A stretch of 64,000 nt of DNA from assembly GCA_035543115.1 (NCBI GenBank), contig DATKKF010000059.1, forward strand, positions 31,520 to 95,519, read 5' to 3'. Numbering within the stretch: position 1 is the first letter of the stretch; the number at the start of each line of letters is the position of its first letter. The position numbers and the translations under genes are program-made. The notes beneath the pieces are model-generated. The model was given only the letters and a program-made list of their open reading frames with translations, did not search any database and was not told where the DNA came from. This document shows, piece by piece, positions 44,547 through 54,914 of this stretch. The DNA is from RPRB01 sp035543115. Lineage in GTDB: Bacteria; Myxococcota; Myxococcia; Myxococcales; Myxococcaceae.

Positions 44547-45071
44547 GTGAGCAACCTCTCCGGACACTCCCCGCCCGAGCACCGGTGCGACACGCCCACC
44601 CCCGGCTGGGAGAGCGGCGTCTGGGTCCGCATCCAGCGCAGCCGGCGCAACCGGCGCCTTGGGGCGCTGACGCTCGCCGCCGCGCTCGGTGTCGGCGGAG
44701 CGCTGGTCGCCGGACGGCGTGCCCCGGACACGCCCGGGCCGGTGTGGGTCAGCGCGGCGCTGGACGGCACGCTCCGGCCGGACGGGAGCGCCCCCCTTCA
44801 CGGGCTGTGGCGTCTCACGTTCGAGGGGGCAGAGCTGAGGGTGTACCGCAACGCGCTCGGCGTGGTGGAGCGCTGTCCGGGCTCTCCGGGGTGTACCCGT
44901 ACCGAGCAGGGTGGCACGCTCGCGTTGCCGGTTGGCGGGCCGGGCGAGTACCGGGCCGTGGTCTTCTCCAGCCCCCTCTCCGGCGGCGGGCGGACCCTGC
45001 ATGAGGACATTGCCGCCGCACACGACCGGGGTGCGCCGGTGGAGATGTCCCCGGCGCTGGTCGCCTACTGA
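44547..45071 (+). CDS. Membrane-anchored hypothetical protein
   Basis: This 174-residue protein starts at GTG 44547. The N-terminal stretch (CDTPTPGWESGVWVRIQ) and arginine-rich segment before a single transmembrane helix (about 36-55) recall the linker of anti-sigma factors. There is no zinc-binding HxxxCxxC domain and no sigma factor gene nearby. The external domain is about 115 residues with two cysteines in CPGSPGCTR. I cannot assign a function. Confidence 0.65.
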   Translation: MSNLSGHSPPEHRCDTPTPGWESGVWVRIQRSRRNRRLGALTLAAALGVGGALVAGRRAPDTPGPVWVSAALDGTLRPDGSAPLHGLWRLTFEGAELRVYRNALGVVERCPGSPGCTRTEQGGTLALPVGGPGEYRAVVFSSPLSGGGRTLHEDIAAAHDRGAPVEMSPALVAY

Positions 45072-45184
45072 GCTCCGTCCGGCTCGACGTCGTGGAAGCG
45101 GCGAGAACGATGCGGATCCGCCCACCAGGGAGCGGAGAGCAAGAGGTGGTAGGCGTCGCGGAGCCGAAGACGGGGGGGACGGTC

Positions 45185-45213
45185 GGGCACGGTGCCCGCC
45201 AGCCTACCCTGGC
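45185..45213 (+). promoter_or_regulatory. Two adjacent small hairpins in the moaA leader
   Basis: GGGCAC/GTGCCC (45185-45190 and 45192-45197) is followed directly by GCCAG/CTGGC (45198-45202 and 45209-45213) around CCTACC. They end 20 bases before the moaA ATG. I do not see the conserved core of the molybdenum-cofactor riboswitch, so a regulatory role is only possible. Confidence 0.3.
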
Positions 45214-45233
45214 GCGGCCGGCGCTCCTGGCTT

Positions 45234-46301
45234 ATGCCTGACGCTGCTCCCGTGCCTGCTGCCGGCCCGCCAACATCGACCGAACCGCTCCGCGACGCGC
45301 TGGGGCGCCCGCTCAGGAGCCTCAGGCTGAGCGTCACCGACCGGTGCAACCTCCGGTGCTCGTACTGCATGCCCGAGCCGGACTACGTCTGGCTTCCGAA
45401 GAAGGAGCTCCTCACCTTCGAGGAGCTGGACCGACTCACCGGCATCTTCTGCACGCTCGGGGTGGACAAGGTCCGGCTGACCGGGGGCGAGCCGCTGCTC
45501 CGCTCGGAGATCACCACGCTGGTCCGCGAGCTCGCCGCCCGCCCCGTGCTCCGTGACCTGGCGATGACCACCAACGGCGTGCTGCTGGCCGAGCGCGCGC
45601 GCGAGCTCCGCGAGGCGGGCCTGCAGCGGCTGACGGTCAGCCTGGACACCCTGCGGCCCGAGCGCTTCCAGGCGCTCACCCGGGCCGACCTGCACCCCCG
45701 CGTGCTCGCCGGCATCGAGGCGGCCCGGGACGAGGGCTTCCCGCTCAAGCTCGACACGGTGGTGGTGCGCGGGACGAACGACGACGAGCTGCTGGACCTC
45801 CTCGCCTTCGCCCGGAGCATCGGCGCGGAGGTCCGCTTCATCGAGTACATGGACGTGGGCGGCGCGACCCGGTGGACCCGCGAGCAGGTGGTGTCCCGGG
45901 CCGAGATCCTCGCGCTGGTCGCCGCTGCGCACGGGCCGGTCGAGGCGGTGGGAGCGCAGGGCTCGGATCCGGCAGAGCGCTTCCGGCTCGGCGACGGCAC
46001 TGTGTTCGGCATCATCGCCTCGACCACCACCCCGTTCTGCCGCGCCTGCGACCGGAGCCGGCTCACCGCCGACGGCACCTGGTACACCTGTCTGTACGCC
46101 CGCTCGGGTGCGAACCTCCGCGCAGCGCTCCGGAGCGGGGCGAGGGACGCCGAGATCGCCTCGCTCCTCCGGGTGGGCTGGCGTGCCCGGACGGACCGCG
46201 GGGCCGAGGAGCGCCTGGCGCTCGAGCAGCGGGGCGCGCTCGCTGCCGCCCCCGAGCTCCGGCAGGACCCTCGGCTCGAGATGCACACCCGCGGGGGCTA
46301 G
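45234..46301 (+). CDS. moaA: GTP 3',8-cyclase MoaA
   Basis: This 355-residue radical SAM enzyme performs the first step of molybdenum cofactor synthesis, from GTP to 3',8-cyclo-7,8-dihydro-GTP. The SAM cluster motif is in CNLRCSYC near residue 39. The C-terminal cluster cysteines are in FCRACDRSRL and YTCLYA. The protein ends in the conserved Gly-Gly (HTRGG). I use ATG 45234 rather than upstream in-frame codons. No other moa gene is present. The thrE gene follows after 4 bases. Confidence 0.95.
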   Translation: MPDAAPVPAAGPPTSTEPLRDALGRPLRSLRLSVTDRCNLRCSYCMPEPDYVWLPKKELLTFEELDRLTGIFCTLGVDKVRLTGGEPLLRSEITTLVRELAARPVLRDLAMTTNGVLLAERARELREAGLQRLTVSLDTLRPERFQALTRADLHPRVLAGIEAARDEGFPLKLDTVVVRGTNDDELLDLLAFARSIGAEVRFIEYMDVGGATRWTREQVVSRAEILALVAAAHGPVEAVGAQGSDPAERFRLGDGTVFGIIASTTTPFCRACDRSRLTADGTWYTCLYARSGANLRAALRSGARDAEIASLLRVGWRARTDRGAEERLALEQRGALAAAPELRQDPRLEMHTRGG

Positions 46302-46305
46302 CCCG

Positions 46306-47532
46306 GTGCAGGCCTCGACGCCGGTCGCCGAGGACGCCGACTCGGCCCTCGCGCTCCTCCTCTCCGCCGCGCGCGGGGCGCAGGCCTGCGGCTACGGCGC
46401 CGAGGACACCGAGCGGCTGGTGAGCGAGCTCGCCGCGCAGCTCGGCATGGCCGACGCACAGGTGTCGAGCCTTCCCACCCAGCTCCAGCTGGCCATCGGC
46501 ATTCCCGGCCAGCAGCGCCTGGTGCTCCTCCGGGTCGCGCCGATGCCCGTGGACCTGGACCGCATCGTCCGGCTGGACGCGGTGGCGCGGGAGGTGAAGG
46601 CCGGCCGCATCGGTCCGCGCGAGGCGAGCGTGCGCATCGACGCCATCGGCCGTTCTCTGCCTCCCTACGGCGGCCCGATGATCCTCTTCGCCTACTGCCT
46701 CGCCGCGGCGGGGGCGGTGCTCCTGTTCGGAGAGGACGCCCCCGAGGCGATCACCGCCGCGGTCGCGGGGCTGGGGGTGGGCGCGATCGCCCTCGTCCGT
46801 ACCCGGATCCGCGAGCTGGACCTCGCCGCCGAGCTGGTCTCGGCGCTTCTCGCCGGCTTCGTCAGCCAGGCGGCATCGGCGCGCATCTGGCCACTCGATC
46901 CGCGGGTGGCGACGCTGGGGGCGGTGGTGATCCTCCTCCCCGGCTTCACCCTCACCCAGGGCGTGCGCGAGCTACAGACCCGGAATCTCCTCTCCGGGCT
47001 GGCCGGCCTGGGGGCGGCGGCGGTGAGCTTCCTCGCGCTGGTCATCGGCGCAGTGCTGGGAGGGGCGCTCGGAGCCCGTGCCTTCGGACCAGCGCGGGTA
47101 CCACCCGTCGAGCTGCCCCCGGGGCTCTTCCTCCTCGGCGCCGCCGCCATGGGGCTCGCGGCGGTGGTGGTGCTCCGGGCGCCGCGGCGAGAGGCACCCA
47201 CCGTGGTCGGCTCGGCGTTGCTCGCCGCGGCGGTCAGCCACGCGGTCTCACGCTCGGTGGGCCCGGCGCTGGCTGCCTTCGTCGGGGCGATGGTGATCGG
47301 GCTCGTCGCGCACCTCAACGCCCGGCTGCGCAGCCGCCCGGTGTGGCTGGTGACCATCCCCGGCGTGCTGGTCCTGGTGCCGGGGAGCATCGGATACCGG
47401 AGCCTCCTGGACCTCGTGGACCGCGACGTCGCGACCAGCATCGAGACGGGGTTCGAGATGATCCTCACCGCCGCGGCCATCGTCTTCGGGCTGCTCATGG
47501 CGGACGTGCTCGGCGCGCGTTCCCGCCGATAG
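46306..47532 (+). CDS. thrE: Threonine/serine exporter ThrE-family membrane protein
   Basis: This 408-residue protein has an N-terminal soluble domain (about 1-105) containing AQACGYGAEDTERLVSELA and about ten transmembrane helices after GPMILFAYCLAAAG. That is the fused ThrE/DUF1212 layout of amino acid exporters. The end of the second domain shows PGVLVLVPGSIGYRSL, a family signature. Start GTG 46306 lies 4 bases after the moaA stop. The link to moaA is probably only transcriptional. Confidence 0.88.
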   Translation: MQASTPVAEDADSALALLLSAARGAQACGYGAEDTERLVSELAAQLGMADAQVSSLPTQLQLAIGIPGQQRLVLLRVAPMPVDLDRIVRLDAVAREVKAGRIGPREASVRIDAIGRSLPPYGGPMILFAYCLAAAGAVLLFGEDAPEAITAAVAGLGVGAIALVRTRIRELDLAAELVSALLAGFVSQAASARIWPLDPRVATLGAVVILLPGFTLTQGVRELQTRNLLSGLAGLGAAAVSFLALVIGAVLGGALGARAFGPARVPPVELPPGLFLLGAAAMGLAAVVVLRAPRREAPTVVGSALLAAAVSHAVSRSVGPALAAFVGAMVIGLVAHLNARLRSRPVWLVTIPGVLVLVPGSIGYRSLLDLVDRDVATSIETGFEMILTAAAIVFGLLMADVLGARSRR

Positions 47533-47608
47533 CGTCGGACGGCCAGCCCGCGCTGCCAAACCGGTCAGGACGAGCTGCCTCGCACCGGCGCGAGACGGCT
47601 GACCCTGC

Positions 47609-48523
47609 TCAGGCGGTCCGGGGCGGCGGGCGCCCGAACAGCTCGGAGCGCGCCGCCTCGGTGATGGCCACCACCGCCGGATGCTTGAGCTTCCGCTCCA
47701 CGGTGAGCGCCCAGTAGCGCTCGCGCACCCCCTCGAGCGTGCCCACGCGCTCGACACCGAACGCCCTGCGAACCTCGGCCTCCACCGCCTCGGGCGCGGG
47801 GAAGACGCCGGCGCCGGCCTCGCCGAACGACTCGATGAGCGCGCTGTCCTGGAACTCGCCGACGACCCGCGGGCGGATGCCCCGGGTCTCGAACCAGTGG
47901 GCCAGCGAGCGTTGCAGCGCCGCGCCGTCCGCCGCGGTGAGCAGCGGGGCGCCGTCCATCGACCTCGGGAACCCGGGGGCGAGCTTCCTCGCCAGCGCCG
48001 GGCGGGCGAACAGCGCCACTCCACACTCGCCGAGGAGGTGGCTATAGGCCCGGACCGGCGAGGGCGCGGGGGAATCGGAGAGGACGAGATCTAGGCTGTG
48101 GGCGGCGAGCTCGGCGACCAGCCGCTCCGGCCGCGCTTCGTGGACGACGAGCTGCACCGGTGCCTCCGACTCGAGCGCCGGGGCCAGCAGCCGGTGCGCC
48201 ACGCGCTTCTCCACCGAGTCGGACACCCCGACCACCAGCCGCCGCGAGCGGGCCACCGGGCGACCCCGAAGCGTGTCCTGCAGCTCCCGCCCGAGGCTGA
48301 AGATCTCGTCGGCGTAGCGGAACACCACGTGCCCCACGTCGGTCACCACCATCGAGCGGCCCTGGCGCTCGAGCAGCTTCTCGCCGAAGGCGTTCTCCAG
48401 CGCCTTGATCTGCCCGCTGACCGTGGGCTGCGCAAGCCGGAGCGCCTTGCTCGCCTTGGAGATGCCACCCTCGCGGACCACGGTCCAGAAGTAGAGGAGG
48501 TGGTGGTAATTGAGCCAGTCCAT
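47609..48523 (-). CDS. LysR-family transcriptional regulator, NhaR-like
   Basis: This 304-residue regulator has an N-terminal winged helix-turn-helix (about 5-62: LNYHHLLYFWTVVREGGISKAS, shown here as residues 4-25) and a LysR effector-binding domain. The opening residues and the recognition helix region resemble NhaR, the sodium/pH-responsive activator. The ATG at 48523 is 29 bases from the divergent PGPGW gene, which is a likely target. No nhaA antiporter is in the window. Confidence 0.9.
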   Translation of the reverse strand: MDWLNYHHLLYFWTVVREGGISKASKALRLAQPTVSGQIKALENAFGEKLLERQGRSMVVTDVGHVVFRYADEIFSLGRELQDTLRGRPVARSRRLVVGVSDSVEKRVAHRLLAPALESEAPVQLVVHEARPERLVAELAAHSLDLVLSDSPAPSPVRAYSHLLGECGVALFARPALARKLAPGFPRSMDGAPLLTAADGAALQRSLAHWFETRGIRPRVVGEFQDSALIESFGEAGAGVFPAPEAVEAEVRRAFGVERVGTLEGVRERYWALTVERKLKHPAVVAITEAARSELFGRPPPRTA

Positions 48524-48552
48524 CGCCGCCTCCTATCGGGAAGAAGGATGGA

Positions 48553-48877
48553 TTGCTGCCCGTGACGCGACCCTCGACTCCGGCGGGTGACAGGCGAGGT
48601 CCCCGGCTGCGGCGCCTGGCCAACCTCCTCGGCGGCTGGGGGCTCGTGGTGGCCGGCATCATCCTGATTCCCCTGCCCGGCCCGGGGTGGCTGGTGGGCG
48701 GGATGGGGCTCCTGGTGCTCAGCCGCGAGGTGGCTGGCGCGGGGGGGGGGCCTGGTCCGTCTGGAGCGCTTCATGCGGCGTCATGGCATGCGGACCTCGC
48801 TCCGGAGGCTCATCGCCCGGCGGCAGAGGGAGCGGACACGGCGTCCCGGACATACATCGGTTAGACCTATGAATTAG
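48553..48877 (+). pseudogene. PGPGW-family small membrane protein interrupted at a G10 tract
   Basis: Frame one (TTG 48553 or GTG 48562) encodes a basic N-terminus and two close hydrophobic helices around IPLPGPGWLVGGMGLLVLS, the hallmark of PGPGW putative transmembrane proteins. At the ten-G run 48741-48750 the natural frame moves by one. The expected basic C-terminus (LVRLERFMRRHG, then TSLRRLIARRQRER) continues in the next frame to TAG 48877. Nine G's would restore a protein of about 107 residues. As read, the first frame ends at 48864 with an unrelated tail. Confidence 0.75.
48741..48750 (+). repeat. Ten-base G homopolymer inside the PGPGW gene
   Basis: This is the longest homopolymer I noticed in the window and it coincides exactly with the frame break. 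It could be a slippage-prone on/off switch or a base-calling error. Confidence 0.7.
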
Positions 48878-48893
48878 ACCAGAATTATCTGGT
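48861..48893. promoter_or_regulatory. Direct and inverted repeats upstream of terC
   Basis: TTAGACC occurs twice (48861-48867 and 48874-48880) with a 6-base spacer, giving a 13-base period. Directly behind is the inverted repeat ACCAGA-ATTA-TCTGGT (48878-48893). The patch is AT-rich and lies about 75-105 bases before the terC ATG, at the end of the PGPGW gene. This looks like an operator and promoter region. Confidence 0.45.
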
Positions 48894-48966
48894 TGCCCGA
48901 ATGGTCCCGCTGGCGCACATCGGGTAGGCGCGCGGCCGCCGCCGGCCGCCCCGAGGAGCCTGTCCG

Positions 48967-49925
48967 ATGCTGCTGTCCGTCGTCTCGCTGGGAAGCTGGC
49001 CGCTGTGGCTGGGCTTCCTCGCCTTCGTGGGGGTGATGCTCGCCCTGGACCTGGGGGTCTTCCACCGGAAGGCGCACCCGGTGTCGCTGCGCGAGGCGGC
49101 CGCCTGGAGCTCGCTGTGGATCGTCCTCGCCGGAGTCTTCGCGCTGGGCGTCTTCCACCTCTACGGCGCGGAGCGCGGGCTCGAGTTCACCACCGGGTAT
49201 CTCATCGAGAAGGCGCTCAGCGTCGACAACATCTTCGTGATGGTCATCGTCCTCGGCGCGTTCGGTGTGCCGTCGCACCAGCAGCACCGGGTGCTCTTCT
49301 GGGGCATCCTCGGCGCGCTGGCGATGCGGGCGGTGTTCATCCTCGCCGGCACCGCGCTGATCGCGCGCTTCCACTGGACCGTCTACGTCCTCGGCGTGTT
49401 CCTGGTCATCACCGGGGCGAGGATGATGTTCCACAAGGGGGAGCAGGGGCACCCGGAAAGGAACCCGCTCCTCCGCCTTGCCCGGAAGGTGCTGCCGGTC
49501 GCCCCCGGCCAGGACACCGAGCACTTCTTTACCCGGGTTGCCGGAAGACGCATGGTCACCCCGCTGTTCCTCGGGCTGCTGGCGGTGGAGCTCACCGACC
49601 TCATCTTCGCGGTGGATTCCATTCCGGCGGTCCTGGCCGTCAGCCGGGAGCCGTTCATCGTCTTCACCTCCAACATCTTCGCCATCCTGGGACTAAGGTC
49701 CCTCTACTTCCTGCTGGCTGGCGTCGTGCAGAAGTTCCGTTATCTGAAGCTGGGACTGGCCCTGGTGCTGGTCTTCGTCGGGGTGAAGATGACCATCGTG
49801 GACATCTTCAAGGTCCCGGTGGGCGTGTCGCTGGCGGTGGTCGCGTCGTTGATCACCGGCTCGATTCTCTCGTCCCTGGTGGTGGACGGGCGGCGGCGGA
49901 CGTTCGAGGAAAGGACGGCGACGTC

Positions 49926-49929
<4 letters not shown>
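48967..49929 (+). CDS. terC: TerC/Alx-family membrane protein
   Basis: This 320-residue protein has eight to nine helices with the conserved acidic motifs of TerC: LALDLGVFHRK, EKALSVDNIFVM and FAVDSIPAVLAVS. Characterised relatives export Mn2+ (Alx/MntP-like function) or help load metal into secreted enzymes. The GTG of ftsH overlaps its stop (GTGA). The leader lacks a recognisable yybP-ykoY manganese riboswitch. The C-terminal tail is short and charged. Confidence 0.92.
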
Positions 49930-51779
<1,850 letters not shown>

Positions 51780-51798
51780 GCCCGGGAGGAGGTTAGGC

Positions 51799-52245
51799 AT
51801 GAGAGAGCTGCCGAGTCAGGAGCCGCGGAGCGTGGTGGTGTCGGGACCCGCCGAAGGGTTTCGCACCGAGATCGAGGTGGGTGGCCACCACCTCGTCGTG
51901 GACGAGCCGCTTCCCGTGGGCGGCACCGACGCCGGCCCATCTCCGTACGAGATGCTGCTCGCGGGCCTCGGCGCGTGCACCGCGATGACGCTCCGTCTCT
52001 ACGCCGACAAGCGGAAGTGGCCGCTGGAGCGTGCGCGGGTGACGCTCCAGCACCGGAAGGTGCATGCAAAGGACTGCGCCGACTGCGACCACAAGCCGGC
52101 GAGGATGGACGTGGTGGACCGGGTGGTGTTCCTCGAAGGGACGCTCACCGACGAGCAGCGGGCGAAGCTGATGGAGATCGCCGAGCGCTGCCCCGTGCAC
52201 CAGACGCTACAGAACGAGATCCAGGTCAACACCCGGGCCGGGTAG
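51799..52245 (+). CDS. OsmC-family peroxiredoxin-like protein
   Basis: This 148-residue OsmC/Ohr-fold protein has the two redox cysteines in LGACTAMTLRLYA and ERCPVHQTLQ. A further cluster DCADCDH sits in the middle loop. Such proteins reduce organic hydroperoxides with low-molecular-weight or lipoyl thiols. A GGAGGAGG site precedes ATG 51799, and the gap to ftsH is 19 bases, so it may be the third gene of a terC-ftsH envelope-stress operon. Confidence 0.92.
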   Translation: MRELPSQEPRSVVVSGPAEGFRTEIEVGGHHLVVDEPLPVGGTDAGPSPYEMLLAGLGACTAMTLRLYADKRKWPLERARVTLQHRKVHAKDCADCDHKPARMDVVDRVVFLEGTLTDEQRAKLMEIAERCPVHQTLQNEIQVNTRAG

Positions 52246-52255
52246 CGCTCCGGAT

Positions 52256-52277
52256 GGGAGGGCTCGGCCGGCCTCCC
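52256..52277. terminator. Small hairpin between the convergent OsmC-like and slyX genes
   Basis: GGGAGG (52256-52261) and CCTCCC (52272-52277) pair around a 10-base loop in the 37-base convergent gap. It has no T-run. Shared termination is plausible. Confidence 0.3.
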
Positions 52278-52282
52278 GCCGC

Positions 52283-52483
52283 CTAGAAGTGCGGCGGCGG
52301 CTCGGCGACGGTCGCGTCCACCAGACCCGGCTCCATCGCCGCGAGCTTCTGGCCCATCGCGGCCAGCTCGTGCTCCAGCCGCTCGAGGCTCTGGCCCTGG
52401 GCGTACACCACGTCGCTGAGCTCCTGGAGCAGGCGCTGTTGCTCGGTGAATCGCAGCTCCAGCTCGACGATGCGCTCCTTCAT
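52283..52483 (-). CDS. slyX: SlyX-family small coiled-coil protein
   Basis: This 66-residue protein begins MKERIVELELRFTEQQRLL and continues as heptad-patterned helix to about residue 50, ending PPPHF like classical SlyX. Its function is unknown; the name comes from proximity to slyD in E. coli, which is not present here. A GGGGAGGA site lies just upstream of ATG 52483. It sits 76 bases after the FAA hydrolase gene on the same strand. Confidence 0.88.
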   Translation of the reverse strand: MKERIVELELRFTEQQRLLQELSDVVYAQGQSLERLEHELAAMGQKLAAMEPGLVDATVAEPPPHF

Positions 52484-52559
52484 GGCCGTCCTCCCCTTCC
52501 TGGACGGGCTGCACCAGCCCCCGCCCTCCGCGAGGGTCATCGTCCCACCGGCCCCTCGC

Positions 52560-53585
52560 TCAGGCCAGCTCGAACCGCAGCTCGCCGCACTTCTCGACGC
52601 TGCACTCGATTCGGTCACCCGCCTTGAGCCAGACCTGCTGCGCCTCCGGCTTTCCCAGGATGACCCCCTCCGGTGTCCCGGTGGAGATGACGTCTCCGGG
52701 AACCAGGGTGAACAGGGACGAGGCATAGGCGATGATCTGCGCACAGGTGAAGATCATGTCGTTGGTGTTCGAGGACTGGCGCACCTCGCCGTTCACCCGC
52801 GTCTCGACCTTCAGGGTCTGTGGATCGCCCACCAGGTCCGCACCGACCAGCCACGGGCCAATGGGAAGAAAGCCATCACCGGTCTTGCCGATCATGAACT
52901 GCGAGCCCTTCCCGTCACGGTACTGGAGGTCCCGGGCCGAGAAGTCGTTTCCGGTGGCGTAGCCGAAGACGTGACCGAGTGCGTCCGCCTCCGAGACGTC
53001 CCGGGCGGTCTTCCCGATGACGACCTGCAGCTCGACCTCGTAGTCGAACTTCCGCGCCACCTTGGTCGGCAAGCGGATCACGCCCTCGTGGGCGGAGAGC
53101 GCGTTGTTGTACTTGTTGAAGAGCACCGGGGCCTTGGGGATGGGAGTCCCGGTCTCCTGCGCATGCCGGCGGTAGTTGAAGCCGAGCATGAGGATCTTCT
53201 GCGGCCGGGTGATGCAGGGGCCGAAGCGCACCTCCTCGATGGGTCGGAGGGCGCTCTTCAACGCCGGGGCTGAGGCGCCGAGGACCTTCTGGAGCCCGGC
53301 CGTGGCCTTCCCCTCCAGGAGCTCGTCGGTGCTGGTGGGCACCGCCACCCGGAGCGCCTTGCCCGCCTTCACCACGTCGACGATGCGATTCTCGCGGCGG
53401 ACTCCCAGGGAGTCGCCCTGGGGGCTCCGGAGCATGCAGTAGGCCTGCGAGCGGAGCCCGGTGGCCTCCGTTCCCGGTGTCGCCGGCGCGGGCGCGTCCG
53501 CGCCCTGGGTCGCGGACTGGAAAATCATCGAGCCGGCGGCGGCGACGCCGGCGTTCCTCAAGAGCGTCCTGCGGGTGGTGTCCAT
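52560..53585 (-). CDS. Tat-exported fumarylacetoacetate hydrolase-family protein
   Basis: This 341-residue protein has a twin-arginine signal at the N-terminus (TRRTLLRNAGVAAAGSM), followed by an FAH-fold domain. Family features include LMLGFNYRRHAQE, KFDYEVELQVVIGK and FTLVPGDVISTGTPEGV. Most FAH proteins are cytoplasmic, so export of the folded, metal-loaded enzyme by Tat is notable. GGGAGGAG precedes ATG 53585. It is divergent from kbl, and slyX follows downstream. The substrate is unknown. Confidence 0.9.
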   Translation of the reverse strand: MDTTRRTLLRNAGVAAAGSMIFQSATQGADAPAPATPGTEATGLRSQAYCMLRSPQGDSLGVRRENRIVDVVKAGKALRVAVPTSTDELLEGKATAGLQKVLGASAPALKSALRPIEEVRFGPCITRPQKILMLGFNYRRHAQETGTPIPKAPVLFNKYNNALSAHEGVIRLPTKVARKFDYEVELQVVIGKTARDVSEADALGHVFGYATGNDFSARDLQYRDGKGSQFMIGKTGDGFLPIGPWLVGADLVGDPQTLKVETRVNGEVRQSSNTNDMIFTCAQIIAYASSLFTLVPGDVISTGTPEGVILGKPEAQQVWLKAGDRIECSVEKCGELRFELA

Positions 53586-53723
53586 GGCACTCCTCCCGGG
53601 CGGAGGTTGCATGCGGGCGGCGGAGATCGCCAGCGTTCCGCGGGAGACGCCGGTGACGCTGCGCGCCAGTTGCCACTGGACGGCGGTGGCCGGGCCGGGT
53701 CCAACCGTGTAGAGAGCGGCACC

Positions 53724-54914
53724 GTGGACGCGAACTTCCTCACCGACCTGGCCGCCCGGACGCGCGGGCTCCGCGAGCAGGGCCTCTACAAGAACGAACG
53801 CATTCTCGTCTCCCCCCAGAACGCGGCGATCCGCGTCGAGGGCGGGCGCGAGGTCCTGAACTTCTGCGCCAACAACTACCTCGGCCTCGCCGATCACCCC
53901 AAGGTGGTCGAGGCCGCTCGCAGTGCGCTCGAGAAATACGGTTTCGGCATGGCCAGTGTCCGCTTCATCTGCGGCACCCAGGACCTCCACAAGACGCTCG
54001 AGGCCCGGCTGAGCCACTTCCTCGGAACCGAGGACACCATCCTCTACTCGAGCTGCTTCGACGCCAACGGGGGCCTCTTCGAGACCCTGCTCGGCGAGGA
54101 GGATGCGGTCATCACCGACGCGCTGAACCACGCGTCGATCATCGACGGCATCCGGCTGTGCAAGGCGATACGGCTCCGGTACGCGAACAACGACATGGGC
54201 GAGCTCGAGACCCGGCTGAAGGAGTCCGCCGGCGCCCGGTACCGGCTCATCGCCACCGACGGCGTGTTCTCGATGGACGGGATCATCGCCAACCTTCCCG
54301 CCATCTGCGACCTCGCCGACCGGCACCGCGCCCTGGTGATGGTGGACGACTCGCACGCGGTCGGGTTCGTGGGGACCGGGGGCAAGGGCACACCCGAGGC
54401 CTGCGACGTGATGGGGCGGGTGGACATCATCACCGGCACCCTGGGAAAGGCGCTCGGCGGCGCGTCGGGGGGCTACACCTCGGCCCGGAAGGAGATCGTC
54501 GCCTGGTTGCGGCAGCGGAGCCGGCCGTACCTCTTCTCCAACTCGCTGATGCCCGCCATCTGCGCGGCGACGCTCACCGTGCTCGACCTCCTCGAGGGCG
54601 GGGACGAGCTTCGAAGGCAGCTCCGGGCCAACGCCGAGCACTTCCGGACCGAGATGACCAAGCTCGGCTTCAAGCTCGCCGGCGCGAACCATCCGATCAT
54701 CCCGGTGATGCTCGGGGACGCGAAGCTCGCCTCCACGTTCGCCGACCAGATGTTGGCCGAGGGGGTGTACGTCGTCGGCTTCAGCTACCCGGTGGTGCCG
54801 CAGGGGCAGGCGCGCATCCGCACCCAGATGTCGGCAGCGCACACCCGCGAGCAGCTCGACCGGGCCATCGCCGCCTTCGCCAAGGTGGGCCGTGCCCTGG
54901 GGGTGATCCGGTGA
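53724..54914 (+). CDS. kbl: Glycine C-acetyltransferase (2-amino-3-ketobutyrate CoA ligase)
   Basis: This 396-residue PLP enzyme splits 2-amino-3-ketobutyrate, with CoA, into glycine and acetyl-CoA. Motifs are FCANNYLGLADHP near residue 48, DDSHAVGFVG, and the PLP lysine in GTLGKALGGASGG. The length equals E. coli Kbl. I choose GTG 53724, which gives the family N-terminus (DANFLTDLAARTRGLREQG). The tdh GTG overlaps its stop (GTGA), so the two threonine-degrading enzymes are coupled. Confidence 0.96.
   Translation: MDANFLTDLAARTRGLREQGLYKNERILVSPQNAAIRVEGGREVLNFCANNYLGLADHPKVVEAARSALEKYGFGMASVRFICGTQDLHKTLEARLSHFLGTEDTILYSSCFDANGGLFETLLGEEDAVITDALNHASIIDGIRLCKAIRLRYANNDMGELETRLKESAGARYRLIATDGVFSMDGIIANLPAICDLADRHRALVMVDDSHAVGFVGTGGKGTPEACDVMGRVDIITGTLGKALGGASGGYTSARKEIVAWLRQRSRPYLFSNSLMPAICAATLTVLDLLEGGDELRRQLRANAEHFRTEMTKLGFKLAGANHPIIPVMLGDAKLASTFADQMLAEGVYVVGFSYPVVPQGQARIRTQMSAAHTREQLDRAIAAFAKVGRALGVIR

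Noticed and set aside
45072..45233. Possible molybdenum-cofactor riboswitch ahead of moaA
   Set aside because: Two small hairpins exist but the conserved motif bases and overall length are missing.
48878..48966. Possible yybP-ykoY manganese riboswitch ahead of terC
   Set aside because: The conserved riboswitch core and long paired leader are not present; only short repeats are visible.
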